DNA of 64,000 nt from Nematostella vectensis (GCF_932526225.1 NC_064044.1:4515247-4579246); one strand, 5' to 3'; positions 32,712 to 46,500 are shown, counted from the first letter of the stretch. Notes: generated by a model not told the origin, from the letters alone. Translations and numbers: made by a program.

Positions 32712-33555
32712 AGGAGTATAGACTTTGCCGAAAAACGAAGAACAGGGGTGAACAAAGGGGAGTGAGGGTGGGCAAGGGATAAAGACTTGGCCGAAAAACG
32801 AAGAACAGGGGTGAACAAAGGGGAGCGAGGGTGGGCAAGGGATATAGACTTGGCCGAAAAACGGAGAACAGGGGTGAACAAAGGGGAGCGTGGGTGGGCA
32901 AGGGATATAGACTTGGCCGAAAAACGAAGAACAGGGGTGAACAAAGGGGAGCGAGGTTGGACAAGGGATATAGACTTGGCCGAAAAACGAAGAACAGGGG
33001 TGAACAAAGGAGAGCGAGGGTGGGCAAGGGATATAGACTTGGCCGAAAAACGAAGAACAGGGGTGAACAAAGGAGAGCGAGGGTGGGCAAGGGATATAGA
33101 CTTGGCCGAAAAACGAAGAACAGGGGCGAACAAAGGGGAGCGTGGGTGGGCAATGGAGATAGACTTGGCCGAAAAACGAAAAACAGGGGTGAACAAAGGG
33201 GAGCGTGGGTGGGCAAGGGATATAGACTTGGCCGAAAAACGAAGAACAGGGGTGAACAAAGGGGAGCGAGGGTGGGCAAGGGATATAGACTTGGCCGAAA
33301 AACGAAGAACAGGGGTGAACAAAGGAGAGCGAGGGTGGGCAAGGGATATGGACTTGGCCGAAAAACGAAGAACAGGGGTGAACAAAGGGGAGCGAGAGTG
33401 GGCAAGGGATATGGACTTGGCCGAAAAACGAAGAACAGGGGTGAACAAAGGGGAGCGAGGGTGGGGAAGGGATATGGACTTGGCCGAAAAACGAAGAACA
33501 GGGGTGAACAAAGGGGAGCGAGGGTGGGCAAGGGATATGGACTTGGCCGAAAACC
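32712..33555. repeat. 63-bp satellite, about 13 copies
   Basis: The unit contains GACTTGGCCGAAAAACGAAG, AACAGGGGTGAACAAAGGGG and AGCGAGGGTGGGCAAGGGAT. Since 63 is 21 codons, frames of 246-364 codons are open on both strands; the products are perfect 21-residue repeats and overlap each other in five frames, so I do not call a gene. Confidence 0.95.
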
Positions 33556-33747
33556 GGAAAACGTAATGTAGTAAAAATTGACACACTTAATAGTTAATAA
33601 GATTGACACACTTAATAGTTAATATGTTAACAATAATTTAGAATTTCCCAATCAGAGCTTGGGTCTGAAATGTCTTTTCTTCATTTTAAGTGTATTTTCT
33701 AAAGCGCTCAATGTAGCTTGCTTTCGTCGTTCTGGGTACAATAAATG

Positions 33748-34044
33748 CAGGCCAGTACCCAGGATTTTTATTGGGGGGTGAGAAATCCGAAAAAGTGGTC
33801 CTTATTCTTCCGGGGGGGGGGGGGGTTCTCTGATAAAAATGCGACCACCCCCGAAAGAACAAAGAGGGATTTTTTTTATGCCTTTGCAGTATCTCCACAG
33901 GACGTTTATTGTAAGATTTGGCTACATACTAGAGTGATCTGGCTTATGCTTTATAGTTTTGTCTACAAATAGCCCGTCTATTGAGAACCGAAAGTGGACC
34001 TTCGGCCGTTGTGGGGGGGGGGGGCACTTCTGGGCACGGGCCTG
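33748..34044. mobile_element. MITE family C, copy 3, with candidate target duplication
   Basis: Ends CAGGCCAGTACCCAGG and GGGCACGGGCCTG; AAATG flanks both sides (33743-33747 and 34045-34049). Body as in copies 1 and 2. Confidence 0.75.
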
Positions 34045-34494
34045 AAATGTCATATTCACGTGCGTGACTGGACAAAGAAGTACAAAGGCTAAAGGCAGCA
34101 ATGTCGACCTGGGTTATAGTGTGCTGCACATGGTGACGACAATCAGTATGACATTACTATAGCAACACACCTATTCCCAAGAGACGAAAGCGTGAAAAAG
34201 ACCCCGATATTTTTTACATCTCTGCGTGTTGTGCATGGCGTAACCGACAAAGACAGGGCTGGGATCCTGGTTATTGCCTCCCCATTAATGCGCGGGTACC
34301 TCAGGTTCCTTTGTGTTGTACAGTTAGTTATGTAGATAGCGGTGCTGGGGCCGAAATCTCCAGCTTAGCCGTAAAGCTTTATGCTGCCATACGGTGTTTA
34401 AGCTTATGTCTGGAAGTATGGTCTATTTTTCTCATTTTACCTAATCTGGACGAGGTTCGATTCTCGGCCATGTCCTCGAATTGTTTTTTTTTTT

Positions 34495-34690
34495 CCACTG
34501 TGTACCAGATACAATTCCATATTCCTTGCTCACCTTTGCTAACCTCTGTTTTCAGTTATTCGGTCAATTCCATATCCCTTGCTCACCTTTGCACACCCCC
34601 GTTCTAATTTTTTCGGTCAAGTCCATGTCTCTTGTTCCCCTTTGCCTCCCGCGTTCTTTGCTCACCCACGTTTTGACTTATCTCGTCAGA
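34495..34690. repeat. Diverged inverted relatives of the 63-bp satellite
   Basis: Contains TTTTTTCGGTCAAGTCCATG and CATATCCCTTGCTCACCTTT, the complement of the satellite unit, in about three decayed copies. Confidence 0.6.
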
Positions 34691-35857
34691 TAAGCTGGGT
34701 GGGGCCGGACCCCCCCCCCCCCCCCTTGAGTATCCGGTACCAAGGGATAATGTTTTGAGAATGTTCAGAGGCACTTGAGCTGAAAAAAAAAAAGGTTTCT
34801 CAAACCTGTATAAGTTTTCATTCATGGAAATAAATCAACACATAGGTAAGCGAAACTACTCCGTTTTCACAGAGGCGTAAAACTTGACATTCCAACATTG
34901 CGTTGATTTATTTCCCTGACTCAACGACACCTACGTAGACCACCTAGTTATTCTACAGCTTGTCTGTTGTGTTATGAGAAGTGGTTTTGCGGATAATTAT
35001 ATTGGTCTCGGAGCCCGGGGAGTTCGGATACAGCAGCATGTAGTTTCTGTCTTACTAGTTTTTATTCACTCTTATCTGCATATTTATTCTATGCCCATGG
35101 AGTACTACGGGTTACGATACATGAATTCTGCGAGTGCAACTTAGCTTGAAATATGTAGACCGACCGCCTAACATAGCGTTTACGAACTAATGACACGATG
35201 TGTGGCCAACTATCACTTGCCTCAAACTCAAACCTGGAATTCACCCAAATTTTCTATTTGCATTAAAGTTAAAAAATACGAGCTTATAATCCATCCCGGT
35301 CACAATCCACAAGATTCTCTATCGTAAAATGCCAATACACTATCACTACAGCATGCTATACATAGATGCAAAGTGACTGATGGGATACCACATCTTCACC
35401 ATTCACTGTCAACCTAATCCCAGGCGTTTTTTCATCTTTCTTGGATGATTTGGGTTCCCTGTAATGTATAAAGTGACGTCACCCCTAACCCTCTTCCTAG
35501 ATTTGGTTCTCCCGGAGTTGGTTAACCTCACGGCAAACTACGGTATCCCGGTAGCGATACGGTAACGACACGAACAAGCCTGGATTTCTACTAATGTAAA
35601 TGTACATCATCATTCGGCCTCGGCCGAGCTGTCCCACACAACAGTCCTTCACACTTCTCGGTTGGTTACGGCAGTTGTAAGGTCCTACATCGGGAATTTC
35701 CGTGTCTCGTGACATGGCTAGTAGAGGAGACAACATGAAAAACTGATCAAAGACACATTTCAAAGAAGTTCGCCACCCCTAACCAGTCTCCCTCCAACAA
35801 TGCTCGAGATTGAGGCAGTGAAGGTAAGCTTGCACGGCCTCACGGGAATGCACAAGG

Positions 35858-38800
35858 TCAGGTTTCCATTGGATGTGGACGGAAGGCTACCATGTCACTG
35901 CCTTCAAAGAACAGCAGCATATCATCCGGGTCTTTTTCCTCACAGATTGTCTCACTCTCAGGACTTTCCGAGCAGTCAGCGGATTTTACTTCAGATGCAT
36001 TTCCACCGGACGTGACGTCAACTGGAGTCAGGCGTCCATTGGTACTCGCGTCTTGGGGACTTTCACGCGATAATCGAGGGAGTTTGCTGAGTTTGGTTGG
36101 CGTGCTCTGTTTTCTACAAAAGACAAAAATGTAAACAAAAAAAAGAAGGGAACAAAATCATTCATAAAAAAACGACCATACATCTTAATTTATTTTCTTA
36201 TAATATCCATCAAGATCAAACGCCTGAACAATTATATTTATTGATGAGTCCGTTGTATCGCGACGCCGCATTTTTAAAACATCGATTTGTTTTTGTCTTT
36301 TGGGATTTTCTGTTCCGCCAGGGAAATTATTCTAAGCCAATCAAATTCTTGCCATCTCTCGTGCAGTTGCCTGGCTTTCTGTCGCGACACTGTCTGGTTT
36401 TCGTCCAGAGGATAACCAGGGAAGTGCACAAAGCGAGACTCTGATTGGCTCGGAATGGTTTTACTGATGGAACAGAAAACCAAAACAAATCGTGTTTTGA
36501 AAACGCGGGTCGCGATACAACGGATTCGACAGTAATTAAAAGTGTCATTTGCTTGAATAATTAGCTGGTGCAAATGGAAGCTTTCAATAATCAAAACAAA
36601 TCATCAATTATAAGTCTAACCATAGTCAGACTAACCGTTTTGACTTCAAGCGGGAGAGCACCGTATCCAGGGCCTCCTTTCCGTCCCTGACGTCATCGCT
36701 GGGGTCAGCGCTATTTGTGCCAAGCGCATGCGCAAAAGTCGGCAGAGGCCTGATGACATGAGTGGTCGAGACTTCTGCCCCGACATGCAATCCGACCATA
36801 TCACGAAGCCGCTGGTTCTCTTTTTCGTGGTGGTGAAGCCTCTCAAGATAACAATCCCTCTCTTTTTTGACAATCTGAAAAATAGTTACCCCAATTGATG
36901 GTTACCATGATAAACAGCCTAGTCCCAGGCGTTCTTATCGGGTTTCCTGTGGACGGTAAGAGTTGTGACGTCACAGAAAACCAGCCTCCAGGCTATCATC
37001 TCCGAGGACAGGAAACCCGGTTAGAACGCCTGGGACTAGGCTGCACGATAAAGAGTCTTGTTTTGAATTCCACGGTGCCGTTGGACAAAGGCACCATAAA
37101 TACAGTACAAGCCTCGGTTTCAAGTGAAATCAAATACTCCTCCTCGAATACTTTTGACATGAAAAAAATCAATATTCCAGCAATTACGGTAGGTGAATAA
37201 GGCAACATCATCCGAATTATTGGATAACTGGAAGGTAAGTCAACATAGGGTTGAGGGTTATGTTGAAAGCCTATAAAAAACGTTGTTTCACTGACACATA
37301 AATCAAAACAAGGTTGAAAAGGTGTGTTGCGCTGACGTTTTAAGCGTTAGCCCTTTGTCGGAGCATAAAATAAAAAAACCTTGTCTATGACCACGCCTAT
37401 GCAGACAATCTAGTTTTTCTACAGCTTGTCTTTAGTCTTTCTAGTTATGTCGTTGTTTCACTGACTCTTATAAGCATAAGCATTCCATCGGAGCAAAAAG
37501 ATGAAAGGCTACTGCTTGAAACGTTAGCGAGACAACTCCATTTTCAGAGACGTCCAACCCTGTGTTGTTGTATTCTGATTCCACAACACCCTATGATTGG
37601 ATCATAACAACACGCTATGATTGGGTAATAACAACACGCTATGATTGGGTAATAACAACACGCTATGATTGGATCATAACAACACGCTATGATTGGATCA
37701 TAACAACACGCTTTGATTGGATCATAACAACACTCTATGATTGGATCATAACAACACGCTATGATTGGATCATAACAACACGCTTTGATTGGATTATAAC
37801 AACACGCTATGATTGGGTAATAACAACACGCTTTGATTGGATCATAACAACACGCTATGATTGGGTAATAACAACACACTTTGATTGGATCATAACAACA
37901 CGCTATGATTGGATCATAACCAGAGAGCGACAAAAAAAGATATTTCAATGAAAAAAAGCCTTAAACGCTGAATAAGCCAAACACCAAAAACAGATGCGCG
38001 TGCGTGTTTGCCCTCCCAAAAAGTCACGTGATTTCTTAGCGCAAGTCGCCTATACAAGTGTGACGTAATACCTCAAGTCTGCTCCTCGCCTCGTCTCGCT
38101 CCCTCCGAGTCTTGACGAGCATCGAGCTCCAAATTTGATCTCTCTCTTCCTTGATGTGGTCTTCATCCTCTGACAGTGACGCAGCATTAGCTGCTAAGCG
38201 CTCTGGGTAGTAATGAAATGTACGCGGTGATATGTGGTCCCGTATGTAAGTGCTGAGTACTTGAGTGGTATCCCTGTGGGGGCTGGCCGATTCATTAACG
38301 GGATCCCTGTGGTGTGTCAGTAAAACCTCTTGAGCAGGTTTTGTATTTTTCGTATCTTCATGGCCGGTCGCCCTGTGGTGTATCGTTGCCGTTTCCCCCC
38401 TGGGTTCTACCCTGACGATGTCTTTTTCTTTGCGTAGGTCTTCGATCATAAGCAGCGCTTTTGAGTATTCTTTCTCGACTTCCATTAGTACCGACAAGGC
38501 CTGGTTACGCTCGGTGACAGCCTGGTCGCGTTCGACCTTCATCTCCTCCACGAGTTTTTGCCAGATCTCCTCGCGCTCGTCTTGAATGGGATTACCGCTG
38601 AGAGAGACTACAGTGGGCTCAGGAGGTGATGCAGAGTCGTCATACGATTTCTGGAATTTATGGAGGAGGGATTAAATAATAATAAAATATAGCATCAGCG
38701 CGTAGCTAAATGTTGCAAAGGGCGCGCGCCTAGACCGACTGGGCGCCCCACTGCCCTCCTCTCCTCCGCTAAATAGTAAGCTCAGAAGAGAGTTTTCTAG

Positions 38801-41800
38801 CGACCGAAAACTAGCAAAGAAATTTTAGAAATCTGGTTAGTCTTAGTGAGACTTGGATTATCTACGATATGACATCCATGACTGCGTACACAAGTTCCCA
38901 ACCTTCCTCAGCAAATCCTTTCCAACGCAGATACTTATTCCTCCGTCCCCTCCCCACCCCTCACCCTCGTTCCTCTCTCAACTCCCCCCCAGGGATCTTA
39001 CCGTGTCGCTCTCAGTAGAACCATCATTCTTTGCGGGTGCAATTCCCCTATACACGTACTGGGCCCCCATGGACGAAACCCGGACGGTCTTTAACGGACA
39101 TGTCCGCTGTCTTGGGCTTGTGAAAGCTGAGTAGATCATCTGATGGCACTCCTTGTATGTGATTTCGAGACCAAAAGACTGCTTGAACGTCTTCACCACG
39201 TCTTGAACAGGGACGTACGACGAAGAATCCTCCACGTAATGAGACTTAACCCTGAAAAAGATGGGTCGTAGCTTTAAAGAATATCGATCAATCACTCCTT
39301 TGTTATTGTTCACAAAAATTAGACACAAGACACAATTTTGAAGGAATTTCTAAATATCCATTCAAAAGCAAAGGTTTTATACTTTTTTTTTTGCAAATTT
39401 TGATCGAAAATATCTCTTCACTTTCTCAAATCAGCCGAAATTTGCTAGGGTAACAATATGGCGGCTGACTATTGATCCGGTTTCGATGCTGGAACAGCAC
39501 ACACACAAAAAAAACGATAAAAAGAACGCCTGCCTCAGAGTCTATTTAAGAGTCGGTTTTATGCCTGAAATAAATATTACTGACAACTTAAAACAGAAAT
39601 TTTGAATTGTTTTTTTCTGATTCCACTCACCATTTTGCAATGGAATAATTATCGACGACCACCGCAGACCTCTCTTGTGGATTATACTCTGTTACCGCGG
39701 GTGCTGAAGGCGTTCCAGGGGCCTGACTCGGCATTGGCGCAATTTTGACCAGGGACTTGTCTTCTTTGGCTGCAGGAGACTTCTTTTCTGATCTGGTCTG
39801 CCTTTCTTTTCCAGATTTCCTGGTAATGGTGTGTTGGGGTAGGGCTGGCGTGTTGAGGGGTGAGTGGTGGGAGTGGTGGTGTCTCAGGGGTCTTGGCTCA
39901 GTTGAGGGACTTGCTTCTGTTTTCCAGGAAACAGTGGCTTGTGGCTTGGACTTTGAGTCGTGATGTGGTGCGTCTGATGAGAACACAGAGCTATGTGGGA
40001 ACACTGTTTTTATTGATCCGAGCTATCACTGAAACTGTTTTTTTTCTATCAGACTTGCATTATTTATCATTCCTAACGCTAAGGGTTGAGTATGTTTAAT
40101 CTCTGTAAATAAAGAATATCGATTGATTGATTGTTGATTGATTGCAGCGCTAATTTCGAGGGAGCACTCATTTGTTTACGAGTGCTATAACAGGCATTAA
40201 TCGGGAAGTGGAATTATGTGGACTTGTTTTTCAATCTATCGCATTAGCAAAGCCAAGAAGACGTCAATAGCCATACTGTTATTGATCTAATAAATGTCCC
40301 CTCTATCTAAAAAATAAACGCCTTCTACCTACTGTAATGAACGCCCCCCTAAGCTTACAAGTCTGTTCTGAACGCCCCTCTCTAACAAATGCCCCCCTCT
40401 ATTAAACGCCCCCCCCCCCCCCTAAACCCGCTGCTGCCCCTACCCCGCTCCCAGCGGGTAGAGTCTTGTTCAATCTTAAGAAACGCTTGCTACGCAGGTT
40501 ATGAAACGCGACCCGACAATAATTAGAACCCAGTTGCACTTAGGTTTGTTATATTGTTATGGTTTATAATGAACACCCCTCTAATAAACGCCTCCTATCT
40601 ATTGAAGGCCCCCCACGCCCAGTCATAGGTATTATATGGAAAAAGGGTAGCATTTGATAATCCTTCAAAATTTTTTTACCTTTTTGCCCACCAAGATGGG
40701 GTGCACATGCACCCTGTAGGTACGTACCAGGGTTACCATGTGGTTAAAGGTTCAACATACCTTCATAATTTCTATCCCAGTCAGTATGTCCATTGTTTCT
40801 ATCTTCATCCTTGGATTTTAACCTTTTCCTGATGTTTACATACAGCCAACTGATAGCAGACAGTTAAAGAAGATGAAAAAAACAGGCCAAAATTGGAAAG
40901 CTTAGTCGGGGGTGCCAATTTACAAGATGTTGACTTAACATAAAAGTAGACGGAGTCATTGTCCTATCTTTAAAGGGTATCAAATTTGACCAACTGCAAT
41001 CCCTTATGGGGTTCTACTATCGCTTAGGGGGTCTCATGCTAAAAGAGTTTCAACTACTTATTTTACAGTAACTACAAGTCAACTGAGCACTTGATTAAGA
41101 ATCCAGATTTCTTCTCGGCAAATAACAGTAGTGCTAATTTTACCTTTATAACTTAGAGCTAAAAAGGGCTTCAACCACGCCCAATGTGCTATTTCTCAGG
41201 CTAAAGAATTGCTTTTGACCACACCCAATTTGCTATCCCTTAGGGTTAAAATTAATTTGCCATCTATCACCCCCCCCCCCCTCTGCTTTTATGCCAGTAC
41301 CCATACCCCACCCACCTTTGTGTGTGCACATAAAAAAAAAAGCCTTGCCCTTAAAAATGCTGTGAGACAATTATATAATACAGCTCAGAAAGCCAAACCT
41401 TTAATGATAATATATCCATCATCTATAGGGGGTAGAGAGATCACTAAGCATCTTAGAAGTAGTAGACACTGTGAAGGATACGCCTTGCGAAAGTGATCCT
41501 GTCTTATCTGCTTGCGCTTATACTCAACATCAGGAAAGGCTCTCTTCACCCTTGCTGTCAACACCGTGTCCCGTAAACACATGATCTTCTGCAGGTCAGG
41601 AAATGAAGGGATATTGCTCACAACAACATTACTGAGGAAATTCACCATGATTATCCTGTCTACAGTAGCACCAGGGTACACCTCAAACTCCCTGTGAAGG
41701 GCGTCAATAAGAATCTCGTCCAGTTTCAAGTAGAGGTTCTTTTTGGTCTGATGAGTCGGGGTCAAATTCCTAGAGTCTGTGAACACAAGAACAAATAAGG

Positions 41801-43569
41801 GGAATTATGAGGTTTGTCTAGGGTTTAACTGCCTCCTTTCCAGACAAATAGTGGAGTGGCCACAGGGGGGCAAACTCAGGCACCTTAGCATAAAAATCAG
41901 TATTTCTTAATTCTACATTTTTCTGTGTTTGGCTTAAAAATAACAAGAAATAAAAGAAAATCCACGGAAGAACAATAAATCCAGCCTCCCCTTTCTTTAA
42001 ACCTTTGCTACGCCCCCCCCCCCCCCTTTTTGGAACTCCAGGAACCGCCGTGGAGAATATGAGAATATGTAGTTAAGACAAGAGAGGGTGAACAAAGGAG
42101 GGGTTCCTGGATTAAATTTTGTTCCACTTTTAATATAAATAAAATTTGAATTTATTGTTCAGTATTTCAATAAATCGTCACTGTATCGATAAGCTGCTGT
42201 GCAATCCAATAATTCAAACTCAAATAACTCAATCTCCATGATAACTAAAATTAACTTAGAGTTCCTTAGGGGCTAACTTTGGGATAATTATATATAACTA
42301 ATAAATAACTTGAAACCCTGCTCCTCACGGGATTAAATGAACATGTATCCCACTCTTGATATTTCATATAATCTACTTCTTTTAAAAATTACTTACATTC
42401 CTTTGTAGTCCCTACAGGTGCAATATAATCACTTGACTCCAGACCATCTTGACCTCCCTCAACATCTACCTCAGATGATGGACTCTCTGTCACAGGACAA
42501 GAAAGCATGACCATATAAATGAGGGATCAATGAAATGAGCTTGGGCCTCCCTACGGAAAGGGTTAGAGTACAGATGATGGAGAATTATTGGGGGGACATG
42601 ATACAAGGGTGGCACAGGAGTTCCAAAAAGGGGGGCCAAAGCAAGGTTTTAAAGAAAGGGCAGATTCATTGTTTTTCCATGGATCTCCTTATATTTCTTA
42701 TTATTTTAAGCCAAATATCTGGGGAGATGGGGTCACTTGGCCCAACCCTAGACCTGTCCCTGCAATAAACAAAACAATAAGAAAATATTGGGGGCACAGT
42801 CACACCCCTACTGGTCATTTCCTAACTAGAATATACACCTTTTGCTTGACATATTCCACTTTTGTTTGCTTATAAGGATTACAAAATGGAAAGTGCAAGA
42901 AAATGCCACTGAATGACGTTCAACATGGAAAGCATCTCAAAAGTCACGTTGAAACCAACTTCACAGACATCTCTCTGGGAAAATGCAGTGTAAATTGCTA
43001 CCTAAGTGAGGTCTGTCAATCAGTCAACTATGTCAGCACATCAAAACCACCTAAACTACTAACTGCTATCGGGCGTTTTCTAAGACAATATAACATAAGC
43101 TTTACAAAAATGAGTATGAGCCTTATTCACCACAAATGATACCAATAACCCTTCCCGGCTCATGGACTATATATAGTATTTACCCACATTTAATGCAAAT
43201 CATCGAAAAATGACCTTCAAAATAAGGGTGTTCATTATACAAAGGACCAATGTACATACCATTTACTAATGCCCCTAAAATGAGCAAGAAAATTATTTTA
43301 GTGGGAAAATACTTTGCTTAAAGAGCTGAAGAACAAACACATTAGATATTACACCAAAAGGCATCTGGTGATTCTTTGTTTACAGATCGAAACACTCCTT
43401 TTTGGCGGCTAGAGGAAAGGGGTGCACACCCCTAAGCCCACCCCTAGCCACGCCTGTAGTTATTAAGAGCCAGTATGTCTACGAGAAGTTCACCTTCCAT
43501 GCCGAAGTCTGAAGTAGATGAGTGACGACTGGCTAGTTGCTCCTCAGAGGAATACACTTGTAGCTCCAT
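35858..43569 (-). CDS. Unrecognised 731-residue protein with RFX-like winged-helix segment and coiled coil
   Basis: Exons 43569-43494, 42486-42397, 41776-41482, 40828-40761, 39973-39631, 39251-39002, 38650-38072, 36874-36636, 36113-35858 join in frame to 2196 nt. The exon 3 donor (GC/GTATCC) is weak, the others good. The start ATG in exon 1 is a choice: the frame is open upstream to an AG, so an earlier exon is possible. Residues about 286-367 (KWVKSHYVED, VPVQDVVKTF, MGAQYVYRGIAPAK) follow the spacing of the RFX DNA-binding fold (WL-x-NYE, VPR, then YHYxGI). A second conserved-looking block of about 85 residues is in exon 3 (YLKLDEILIDALHREF to RQDHFRK). Exon 5 is Pro/Ser/His-rich; exons 7-8 hold a charged coiled coil (EERDQIW, RRERDEARSRLE, KKERDCYLERL). 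A nuclear DNA-binding role is inference. Confidence 0.72.
36255..36525. mobile_element. MITE with about 85-bp inverted ends
   Basis: Left CCGTTGTATCGCGAC and right GTCGCGATACAACGG are outer ends of imperfect inverted arms that continue through CGATTTGTTTT and TTTTCTGTTCC to CCAATCA. No target duplication identified. In the last intron of the RFX-like gene. Confidence 0.65.
36917..37044. mobile_element. Foldback MITE of about 128 bp
   Basis: CAGCCTAGTCCCAGGCGTTC followed by TTATCGGGTTTCCTGT is mirrored by GACAGGAAACCCGGTTAGAA and CGCCTGGGACTAGGCTG, with a loop of about 55 bp holding TGTGACGTCACA. Single-end relatives (CCCAGGCGTT) are at about 16155 and 35420. Confidence 0.8.
37580..37925. repeat. 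24-bp minisatellite with a CCAAT motif in each unit
   Basis: About 14 units of AACAACACGCTATGATTGGA plus TCAT or GTAA, in the intron between exons 8 and 7 of the RFX-like gene. GATTGG is the complement of CCAATC. Both-strand frames of about 130 codons are due to the period. Confidence 0.92.
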
Positions 43570-46500
43570 TACCCCAGGCCTCTGGACAGTTGTTGATAGA
43601 CTTAAATGTACCTACAATTAAATGGCAGTAATGAAGGCATTTACCATTTAGATAATTAAACACTGGCTCCTCCTTTACATGCTTAATAGAAGGGCACTCT
43701 AATTTAAGCTTTTTTTTCTATTTCAATAATTTCTATAGTAGTTTTTTAATATTTTATTCCCCTTGTGTACATAGCTACTATTTACTGGAAATGAATAGTC
43801 TAAAGAATAAAGTTACAAACATCAACACTCAGGAATATGAACTGCCATTTAACATTTTAAGAGTGGGGCAAGAAATGACACAGCTTGTGAAGACAATCTG
43901 AAATTTTAAGTGGTTTCATCTCAAATATCACTTCTACTCACTGGCAATACAAAGTATAAAGAACAAAGTTACAAACATCAACACTCAGTTAGGAAAGAAT
44001 ATGACCTGCCATTTTTTATTATGCAACTTTATTATAATATCGTGGCTGGCCAATCAGGAATTGGATTGAGTGGGTAACGTCATATAGAAGGCACTATAAT
44101 GACAAGCAGCAAGCCTATTGGATAAATCATTTGTCAGACACACAGCTAAATGAATGACCTTGTCAAATTTTAGACAGAAATATAGAATTACTTACATTTG
44201 CATAAATGTCTGCTAGAAAAGCAGATGCAAAAAGCGTGAAAAAGCGTGGAAATTAAGTTTAGGGAGAAGATGTATTTTAAGCCAAATAGTGCAGAAACAG
44301 TGTGAAAACTTCTAAGAGATTTGATAGGATAGATCTAAACGCGCGTTTGAAAAGTGATAGCTTTGAATGTTTTCTAAATCAATTAAAAATGCAGGCGCTA
44401 AAGGCAGGATTCTAAGTCTCGCTCTTTCGGTGTCGACTCTACCCAGAATTTGCTCGTAAATGTGAAAATAAAAGAAGTAGTTTAGATAAATTCAAAGCTT
44501 TTGGGGAGGTTCAGAGGACTATATCAAGAACCATGATTCGAGAACGAGTGTGTCTTTCATTCGAAGTGGAGTTCGAGCGACTATGCGGACACACATAGAG
44601 CGATCGCGGAAATTACTTACTGTCTCACAGAAATTTTTGACAATTTGAGTAGCTATTTCCTCTCAGAGAGCCAGGTATCCACGAAAAGTGCTCATGTGGC
44701 TTGGAATTCCGTGGTCGATATGATTAAGGGTGTCGTTTCAGCGCGCAAACTTCATTTGAAGCATTCTGTCTTCCACAGACAGTCGGCTTGACGTGACAGT
44801 CGTTCATTTAGCGTCTGTCCCCAGGGAAGAAAGGAAACCCAAGGGGGGAGGGACTTGTCCTAAATGAACTAGAAATGATTTTTGTACTGATGTTAGGAGA
44901 AAGTCTCGTCTTGTATATCGTTTTCACGAAGACAAAAGTTATTTTGTTATTGGTTAGAATTTTGAGTGAGTCATTATTAAAAGACACTCGCAGAGGTTGG
45001 TGTATTAAGCATTCCCACAACAAGATTCTGGGGGTCCGGGTAGGGGATTTATTGTTACGACTGACTTAGGCAGCTGTTATTGACTGGCCGCTAGAAGAAA
45101 GGTAGGAACAACTCATTGTGATTGGCTGTTATAGTATGTATTGAAATTTTAAAGCTTAAAATTTATGGGCTCCAGTTATTATTATTGTTGGTTTTTGTTG
45201 TTGTTGTTGCCGTTGCTGTTGCAGTTGCTGTTGTTATTGTTTTTGTTATTTATTTATTTTTTTAACCAATGGACCCTGTGTTCCGAGACGAATACAAGAA
45301 GCTTCTAAGAATTGAATGGTCTGGTCAAAATACAGAGGTCAAACTAAAGAGAACGTACCACAGCCAGCCATCCCTGGTGGTCATAATCAAGGATAAATCC
45401 TGAAAATGACATATCTACTGAAGAAGTAGCCTCCCTCGCAGGCGTTTTCAGGCAGGCGTCGCTCGGAGCGAGGGGAGCGAGCGACCCCTGACTAAAAACG
45501 CGTGCGAGGGAGGCCTGGAGGCTAGTGGAGAAAAAACTGTATAACTTTATTTCACATTGCGCAAGAAATTCCTCTTGGGATTTAGTTAGCGAAACGGGTC
45601 GAACTTTTATTAAAAACTGACTGCTGCAGTTTGTAGTGCCAGAGCCTCACAAATTAGGATAATATATAATCTGATAATTGAGACTATTTTATCCTCGGCG
45701 CCGCGAAGAACGGAAAGCTTTTTTCCCCCTCCTTTCGTCTTCGACGTTCTCCCGCTTCCTGTCTCCGCATCGCCCTCGGTCCCCGAGGATGCATGGGACA
45801 CTGTATGCATGAAAGGAGTCCTCTTGGCTCTTAGCATCATAAATCACGGTTATTTGCGCGCAGGGCAATCTATTAGCACTGCACTCTGGGGTGCATATAA
45901 TCAAGAGAGCATATGATATAATATATGCCCCTCTCCCTGTGAAAATTATGGTGCGCTTAGGCCGTTTTTCCTTCGTATAAACCGTTGTATTTTTTATCAT
46001 AAACAATAACAAATAAATGTTTGATCAGCATTCTTTAATTCAATGTCGTTGTCAACGCGCAGGGAATGCGGACTCCGTTCTATTCCTAACATAAGAGGCA
46101 AAAAAGGCCTATGAGAATGTGCGCAATCAAAAGACCATCTCTTAATTTATGACCTGGCGAATTTATCCTGTTATAATTTGCATGAACATTGCTAAATCCC
46201 GGACGGACAATAACAGGGAGGGATACAATATATCTGCTGTACACGTAAGTGCTAGGGTATGGTAATTATGTTGCATAATAATAAATATAAACGTTGTTGT
46301 TTTGGGGGTCTGGTAACGAGGAATCTTAGTTCTTTTTCTATTGATAAAGATGGTCGCAGTCACTGTTTTTCTCTTTTGATTACAAGTAATAAAGTTAACG
46401 AAGCACCTGCGGTACGGTAACCTTAAAAATGTATTCATTTAGTAAAGCACTAGCCTAGTCCCCGGCAGATTTACCGGGTTTTCTGTACTAGTGAGAACGG

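Larger units (their letters stand above)
31783..35857. other. Intergenic region upstream of CAND1
   Basis: Should contain the CAND1 promoter (no TATA box seen beside 31782). It then holds a LINE relic, a short repeat with a long G run, the 63-bp satellite, a family C MITE and diverged inverted satellite units. In 34850-35857 I see no recognisable gene; the last part may belong to the 3' end of the RFX-like gene. Confidence 0.55.

Noticed and set aside
32490-33609. Open frames of 246-364 codons on both strands
   Set aside because: They follow from the 63-bp period (21 codons) of a satellite; five overlapping frames are equally open and no family motif is present.
34440-34480. GGTTCGATTCTCGG resembling a tRNA B box
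   Set aside because: No matching A box, acceptor stem or cloverleaf could be drawn around it.
35497-35763. 88-codon minus-strand frame downstream of the RFX-like gene
   Set aside because: No recognisable domain, no splice evidence; may be 3' UTR or random.
37544-37951. Frames of 129-134 codons on both strands
   Set aside because: Caused by the 24-bp period of an intronic minisatellite.
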